A DNA stretch of 8,601 nucleotides from an uncultured Collinsella sp. Lineage in GTDB: Bacteria; Actinomycetota; Coriobacteriia; Coriobacteriales; Coriobacteriaceae. A program made the position numbers and the translations under genes. The stretch covers positions 1 through 8,601 of the forward strand of contig CAUDCB010000080.1 of NCBI GenBank assembly GCA_958447915.1, read 5' to 3'. Below are positions 6,105 through 8,601 of the stretch, piece by piece (the stretch's first letter is position 1; each line of letters starts with the position of its first letter). The notes beneath the pieces were generated by a model that worked only from the letters and a program-made list of their open reading frames with translations, did no database searches and had not been told where the DNA came from.

Positions 6105-6372
6105 GGTTTCCCCCTCTTGTTGGCGGGGAGCCGGTGCCCACCCGCGCGAATGAACGAAATTAACTTTCATAGTGTACACGTTATATGGGGTTTCTCGTCC
6201 CTCGCAGCCATCAGCGCACGGCAAACGCACGACCTGGGCCCCTATTTGATGGCAATTGAAGTGTTACCAAACGTTACAGATGATGTAATACGTTTGAACA
6301 TTCACCGCCCTGTGCCACAATACTGCAGAACGACTCCGCCTCTGCGGCGGCAAATACGATAGGAATACCAGC
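6105..6372. promoter_or_regulatory. Divergent intergenic region of guaA and the asparaginase gene
   Basis: This 268-bp region must hold promoters in both directions. Towards the asparaginase gene, TTGAAC (6294-6299), 16 bp, CACAAT (6316-6321) is a fair candidate. Just upstream are GTTAC direct repeats exactly 10 bp apart (6263, 6273) and an imperfect inverted repeat AAACGTTACA/TGTAATACGTTT (6269-6278, 6284-6295) overlapping the -35, which looks like a regulator site. A small CCGCC-N5-GGCGG hairpin (6336-6350) lies in the leader. Towards guaA, a TATAAC-like -10 (6186-6181) and a GTGTACAC palindrome are seen, but no good -35. I see no purine riboswitch fold. Confidence 0.45.
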
Positions 6373-7386
6373 ATGAAGCGCATCCTTCTCATCGCCACGG
6401 GCGGCACCATCGCATCGACCGAGGACGGCAACGGCCTCTCCCCCGCCCTGACCGGTGAGGAGCTCGCCCAGAGCGTCCCCGAGATCTCGGGCCTCTGCGA
6501 GCTCGACGTGGTGCAGCCCATGAACATCGACAGCACCAACATGCGCCCCAGCGACTGGATGCGCATCCGCGACGTCATCGTCGAGGATTATGCCAACCAC
6601 GACGGCTTCGTGATTCTGCACGGCACCGACACCATGAGCTACACCGCGGCAGCGCTTTCCTACCTGATTCAGGACAGCCCCAAGCCTATCGTGCTCACCG
6701 GCTCGCAAAAGCCCATGGGCAATCCCTTTACCGATGCCAAGCTCAACCTGTACCAGAGCCTGCTCTATGCGCTCGACGAGCATTCACACGACGTGTCGAT
6801 TGTGTTTGGCGGCGTCGCCATTGCCGGCACGCGTGCCCGCAAGCAGCGCACCATGAGCTTTAACGCGTTCATTAGCGTCAACTATCCGCCCATCGCCTAT
6901 ATCCGCAACGACCGCATCGTGCGCAACGGGCTTCACGGCACGCATCAGGGTGAAAACCCGGTGCGTTTCTACGACAGCATCGACCCGCGCGTATTTGTAC
7001 TCAAGCTTACGCCCGGCGTAAACCCGGGCATCCTCGACGCCCTTGCCGATAGCTACGATGCTGTAATCCTGGAGACCTTTGGCATTGGCGGTATTCCCGA
7101 GTTTGGCGAGTCCGGCGAGTCATTCCAGGAGGCGATTTTCCGCTGGGTCGATTCGGGCCGTACTGTCGTTATGACCACGCAGGTCCCCGAAGAGGGCCTC
7201 GATCTGGGCGTTTATGAGGTCGGCCGTGCTTACGCCGATCATCCGGGCATTCTGCGCGGCGACGATATGACAACCGAGACGCTCGTGGCCAAAACCATGT
7301 GGGCACTCGGCCAGTCACGCGATGCCGCCGAGATCCAGCGCCTGTTCTACAGCCAAGTCAACCACGACCGAATCCCGATGACCTAA
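6373..7386 (+). CDS. ansA: Type I (cytoplasmic) L-asparaginase
   Basis: 337 residues, the standard length for cytoplasmic asparaginase I, which hydrolyses asparagine to aspartate and ammonia. The N-terminal motif ATGGTIAST carries the nucleophile Thr12. The second active-site motif HGTDTM provides Thr85 and Asp86, and Lys157 in GTRARKQRTMSFNAF is the expected catalytic lysine. TGSQKPMGNPFTDAKLNL is the family's substrate-binding segment. The C-terminal half has the GIGGIP and TTQVPEEG motifs that complete the allosteric/dimer domain. There is no signal peptide, so it acts in the cytoplasm, unlike type II periplasmic enzymes. The ATG has AGGA a few bases upstream. It is divergent from guaA and convergent with the small HTH gene, so it is probably monocistronic. 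The family could include glutaminase side activity. The symbol is a family-level assignment. Confidence 0.93.
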   Translation: MKRILLIATGGTIASTEDGNGLSPALTGEELAQSVPEISGLCELDVVQPMNIDSTNMRPSDWMRIRDVIVEDYANHDGFVILHGTDTMSYTAAALSYLIQDSPKPIVLTGSQKPMGNPFTDAKLNLYQSLLYALDEHSHDVSIVFGGVAIAGTRARKQRTMSFNAFISVNYPPIAYIRNDRIVRNGLHGTHQGENPVRFYDSIDPRVFVLKLTPGVNPGILDALADSYDAVILETFGIGGIPEFGESGESFQEAIFRWVDSGRTVVMTTQVPEEGLDLGVYEVGRAYADHPGILRGDDMTTETLVAKTMWALGQSRDAAEIQRLFYSQVNHDRIPMT

Positions 7387-7408
7387 TTCAGTTGTCGACG
7401 GGTATCCC

Positions 7409-7627
7409 CTATTCGATCCCCTCGAGAAGCTCTGACACCGTCATGCCGAGTGCGGGCGCGATCTTAAATAGAACCTTGAGCGTGAAATTTGCCGTCCCAT
7501 CTTCGATTCGGTCGAGGTAGGGTCGGCTGATTCCTGTCGCCACACAAAAATCAACCTTGGAGATACCAAGGTCCCTGCGTGTCTCTTCGACCCGCCTGCC
7601 AAGAATCTGTTTCGCACGTTCGTCCAT
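7409..7627 (-). CDS. Small XRE-family transcriptional regulator
   Basis: 72 residues that are almost entirely one HTH_3 domain: QILGRRVEETRRDLGISKVD, FCVATGISRPYLDRIEDGTA (recognition helix around SRPYLDRIE), then LKVLFKIAPALGMTVSELLE. There is no extra sensor domain. The only in-frame start is the ATG at 7627; no good ribosome binding site precedes it. Upstream, 30 bp away, is the perfect palindrome 7657-7680 shared with the divergent unknown gene at 7704. This is the usual layout of a self-regulating repressor controlling its neighbour. It ends 22 bp from the asparaginase stop, convergent. HigA-type antitoxins have the same size and fold, but the adjacent gene is divergent and does not look like a toxin. 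Confidence 0.85.
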   Translation of the reverse strand: MDERAKQILGRRVEETRRDLGISKVDFCVATGISRPYLDRIEDGTANFTLKVLFKIAPALGMTVSELLEGIE

Positions 7628-7656
7628 GCAGCCGAGTTTGAAATGGAGCCGAACAT

Positions 7657-7680
7657 AAACGTAAACTATAGTTTACGTTT
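7657..7680. promoter_or_regulatory. Perfect 24-bp palindromic operator over divergent promoters
   Basis: AAACGTAAAC (7657-7666), TATA (7667-7670) and the exact reverse complement of the first arm (7671-7680) form a perfect palindrome. The centre reads TATAGT on both strands, a near-consensus -10, so it may serve both divergent genes, although -35 boxes are poor (a TTGAAA at 7638 on the plus strand could pair with a slightly shifted -10). The probable ligand is the 72-residue XRE protein encoded next to it. Confidence 0.72.
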
Positions 7681-7703
7681 TGCCGAATACACAGGAGTTT
7701 TCT

Positions 7704-8093
7704 ATGTCGGGTTCTTCGGTCCGCATGTACCGAGCCACGCTTCGCACAAACAGCGCACCGCCCAAGCTCGTCGTCGTTGAAGCAGAATGCCTTTCGCCCG
7801 ATGAGCGCACAGCATTTGCATTGCTATCAAGTCGCGTCGTCGCCGTTCTGGTCCCTTGCCCGGAGAAAGGAGAACTTGCTATCCAATGCCAAGCGCACAG
7901 CTGCTCGCTCAATCAGGCTGCCGTAATCGCAACCAGCCAACGCGGCCTGCCGCTCCTTTTAGAAGCCGGCATAGCACTCACCCTTCGCGGCGCCGGATAC
8001 GAAAACGAGGCCGCCGCCGATGTAGTCTTTCAACCACGATCGAGCGGCGGCCTCGCAGCAGCCATTGAATATGCATGCAGGCTCGTTGCCTAA
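7704..8093 (+). CDS. Unrecognised 129-residue soluble protein
   Basis: The ATG at 7704 follows AGGAG with six bases spacing; an in-frame TTG at 7680 lies inside the palindrome and has no ribosome binding site. I do not recognise the family. The protein has no signal peptide or clear membrane span. It alternates short hydrophobic strands (KLVVVEAECL, RVVAVLVPCP, LPLLLEAGIALTLRGAG) with polar loops, suggesting a small alpha/beta fold. Five cysteines (29, 52, 62, 67, 125) include a CPEKGELAIQCQAHSC stretch that could bind metal or form disulfides, but the spacing is not a standard zinc site. It is divergent from, and probably repressed by, the small XRE regulator through the shared palindrome. 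It ends 9 bp before the convergent DUF1648 gene, with a strong hairpin inside its 3' coding end. Confidence 0.65.
   Translation: MSGSSVRMYRATLRTNSAPPKLVVVEAECLSPDERTAFALLSSRVVAVLVPCPEKGELAIQCQAHSCSLNQAAVIATSQRGLPLLLEAGIALTLRGAGYENEAAADVVFQPRSSGGLAAAIEYACRLVA
8006..8055. repeat. Long GC-rich hairpin inside the 3' end of the unknown gene
   Basis: CGAGGCCGCCGC (8006-8017) and GCGGCGGCCTCG (8044-8055) are perfect 12-bp inverted copies. CGAT (8018-8021) and ATCG (8039-8042) extend the stem by 4 bp after a one-base bulge, leaving a 17-nt loop. No T-run follows on either strand. It may still slow or end transcription between the convergent genes, which have no room for a conventional terminator, or it may stabilise mRNA. 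Confidence 0.6.
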
Positions 8094-8102
8094 AAGGACA
8101 AG

Positions 8103-8486
8103 CTAGAAACCAAAGCCAAAGCCCGTTCCGGTAATCGCCGAGTACATAAAGTAAACGTTGATCACGTTGAGGAACACACCCGTGATGCAACCGTTGCGCA
8201 GGTAGCGCTCGCATACGATGCGCGCCATGGCGGCGGAGTCATCATTGTTCTTGGCCTGGCGTCCCGCCGTAAAGTACGTCGCCACGCTCAGCAGCAGGTT
8301 GAGCACCGGAAGCGCCAGCAGCTCGTAGCTCTTGCCCCAGCGCGTCACCTCGCCGGCGGCATTAAACTTCGGTGCCACCTCGGGGCCAATGTTGGGGATC
8401 ACAAACGCCGCTATCACCAGCGGAAGCACCGCAAGCACCAGCAGCGCGATGCCCATGTAGCCGGCTTTTTTGCCATATTTGAACAT
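8103..8486 (-). CDS. DUF1648-type small membrane protein
   Basis: 127 residues. A basic N-terminus (MFKYGKKAGY) leads into a first membrane segment (about 11-30, GIALLVLAVLPLVIAAFVIP). The loop PEVAPKFNAAGEVTRWGKS matches the DUF1648 signature (Pro, then phenylalanine-Asn, Gly, Trp-Gly). A second segment (LLALPVLNLLLSVATYFTAG) and a third near the C-terminus (ITGVFLNVINVYFMYSAITG) follow, ending in an unusual GFGFGF tail. DUF1648 occurs in SdpI-like immunity proteins and other membrane proteins, but the catalogued function is vague and no SdpC-like partner is nearby. The ribosome binding site AAGGA overlaps the TAA stop of ychF 11 bp upstream, so the two genes form an operon with probable translational coupling. 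Confidence 0.78.
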   Translation of the reverse strand: MFKYGKKAGYMGIALLVLAVLPLVIAAFVIPNIGPEVAPKFNAAGEVTRWGKSYELLALPVLNLLLSVATYFTAGRQAKNNDDSAAMARIVCERYLRNGCITGVFLNVINVYFMYSAITGTGFGFGF

Positions 8487-8497
8487 GCGCGTCGTCC

Positions 8498-8601
8498 TTA
8501 CACGTTAAAGCGGAAGTGCACGACGTCGCCATCGGCCATGACATAGTCCTTGCCCTCGATGCGCAGCTCGCCGGCGGCCTTGGCGCCCTGCTCACCACCG
8601 A
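8498..8601 (-). CDS. ychF: YchF/OLA1-family ATPase, C-terminal fragment at window edge
   Basis: Reading the minus strand from the right edge, the last 34 residues include ELRIEGKDYVMADGDVVHF and end RFNV before TAA at 8500-8498. This is the characteristic C-terminal end of the TGS domain of YchF, an Obg-related P-loop ATPase that binds ribosomes and is involved in stress and translation control. Only about 9% of the protein is in the window; the G domain and start lie beyond 8601. It is followed 11 bp later by the DUF1648 gene on the same strand. Confidence 0.9.
   Translation of the reverse strand, partial: GGEQGAKAAGELRIEGKDYVMADGDVVHFRFNV

Noticed and set aside
6105..6250. Purine riboswitch upstream of guaA
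   Set aside because: The leader is short and I could not find the conserved three-way junction with its paired loops.
7409..8093. A HigBA-type toxin-antitoxin pair
   Set aside because: The genes are divergent rather than co-transcribed, and the 129-residue protein does not resemble RelE/HigB or another toxin I know.

Overview
The window is GC-rich (roughly 60% by eye). It carries housekeeping genes (guaA, a cytoplasmic type I asparaginase, the 3' end of ychF) whose protein sequences and codon use resemble the Coriobacteriia, most likely a Collinsella-like gut actinobacterium. That assignment is recognition from memory, not a search result. The window splits into an integrative element (about 1-4506) and host chromosome (about 4507-8601).

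Element side. Position 3-1625 (+) is a 5'-truncated GmrSD/SspE-type DUF262-DUF1524 protein, a likely anti-phage nuclease carried as cargo. Converging on it, only 3 bp away, is a minus-strand operon read right to left: xis-like HTH protein (3132-3335), tyrosine integrase with all catalytic residues (2060-3130), and a ribbon-helix-helix protein (1629-2054). The three genes are packed with 1-5 bp gaps, and the second and third take their ribosome binding sites from the gene before. Divergent from xis is an XRE-type repressor (3476-3889). The intergenic region between them holds three GTAC-N6-GTAC pairs; two of these sit inside the spacers of the predicted xis and repressor promoters. This looks like a compact phage-type excision/maintenance switch.

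Junction. Between the repressor and guaA there is a roughly 615-bp stretch without a credible gene (3890-4506). It is packed with nine copies of an octamer, consensus (G/T)GGAGTAA or a close variant, in both orientations; a tenth copy is the last codons of guaA itself (GAG TGG GAG TAA). Together with the integrase, this points to the guaA 3' end as the integration site and to the repeats as integrase-binding or att-derived sequence. A strong rho-independent terminator reading out of guaA also lies here, on the element side of the presumed core. The other end of the element is outside the window.

Host side. guaA (4507-6104, minus) is recognisable over its full length but has a one-base deletion after Lys377, so it is either a real lesion or a sequencing error. 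Divergent from it is the asparaginase gene (6373-7386). Then come a small XRE regulator (7409-7627, minus) and an unrecognised 129-residue protein (7704-8093, plus), which flank a perfect 24-bp palindrome. Last are a DUF1648 membrane protein (8103-8486, minus) and the C-terminus of YchF (8498 onward, minus), closely linked so that the DUF1648 ribosome binding site overlaps the ychF stop codon.
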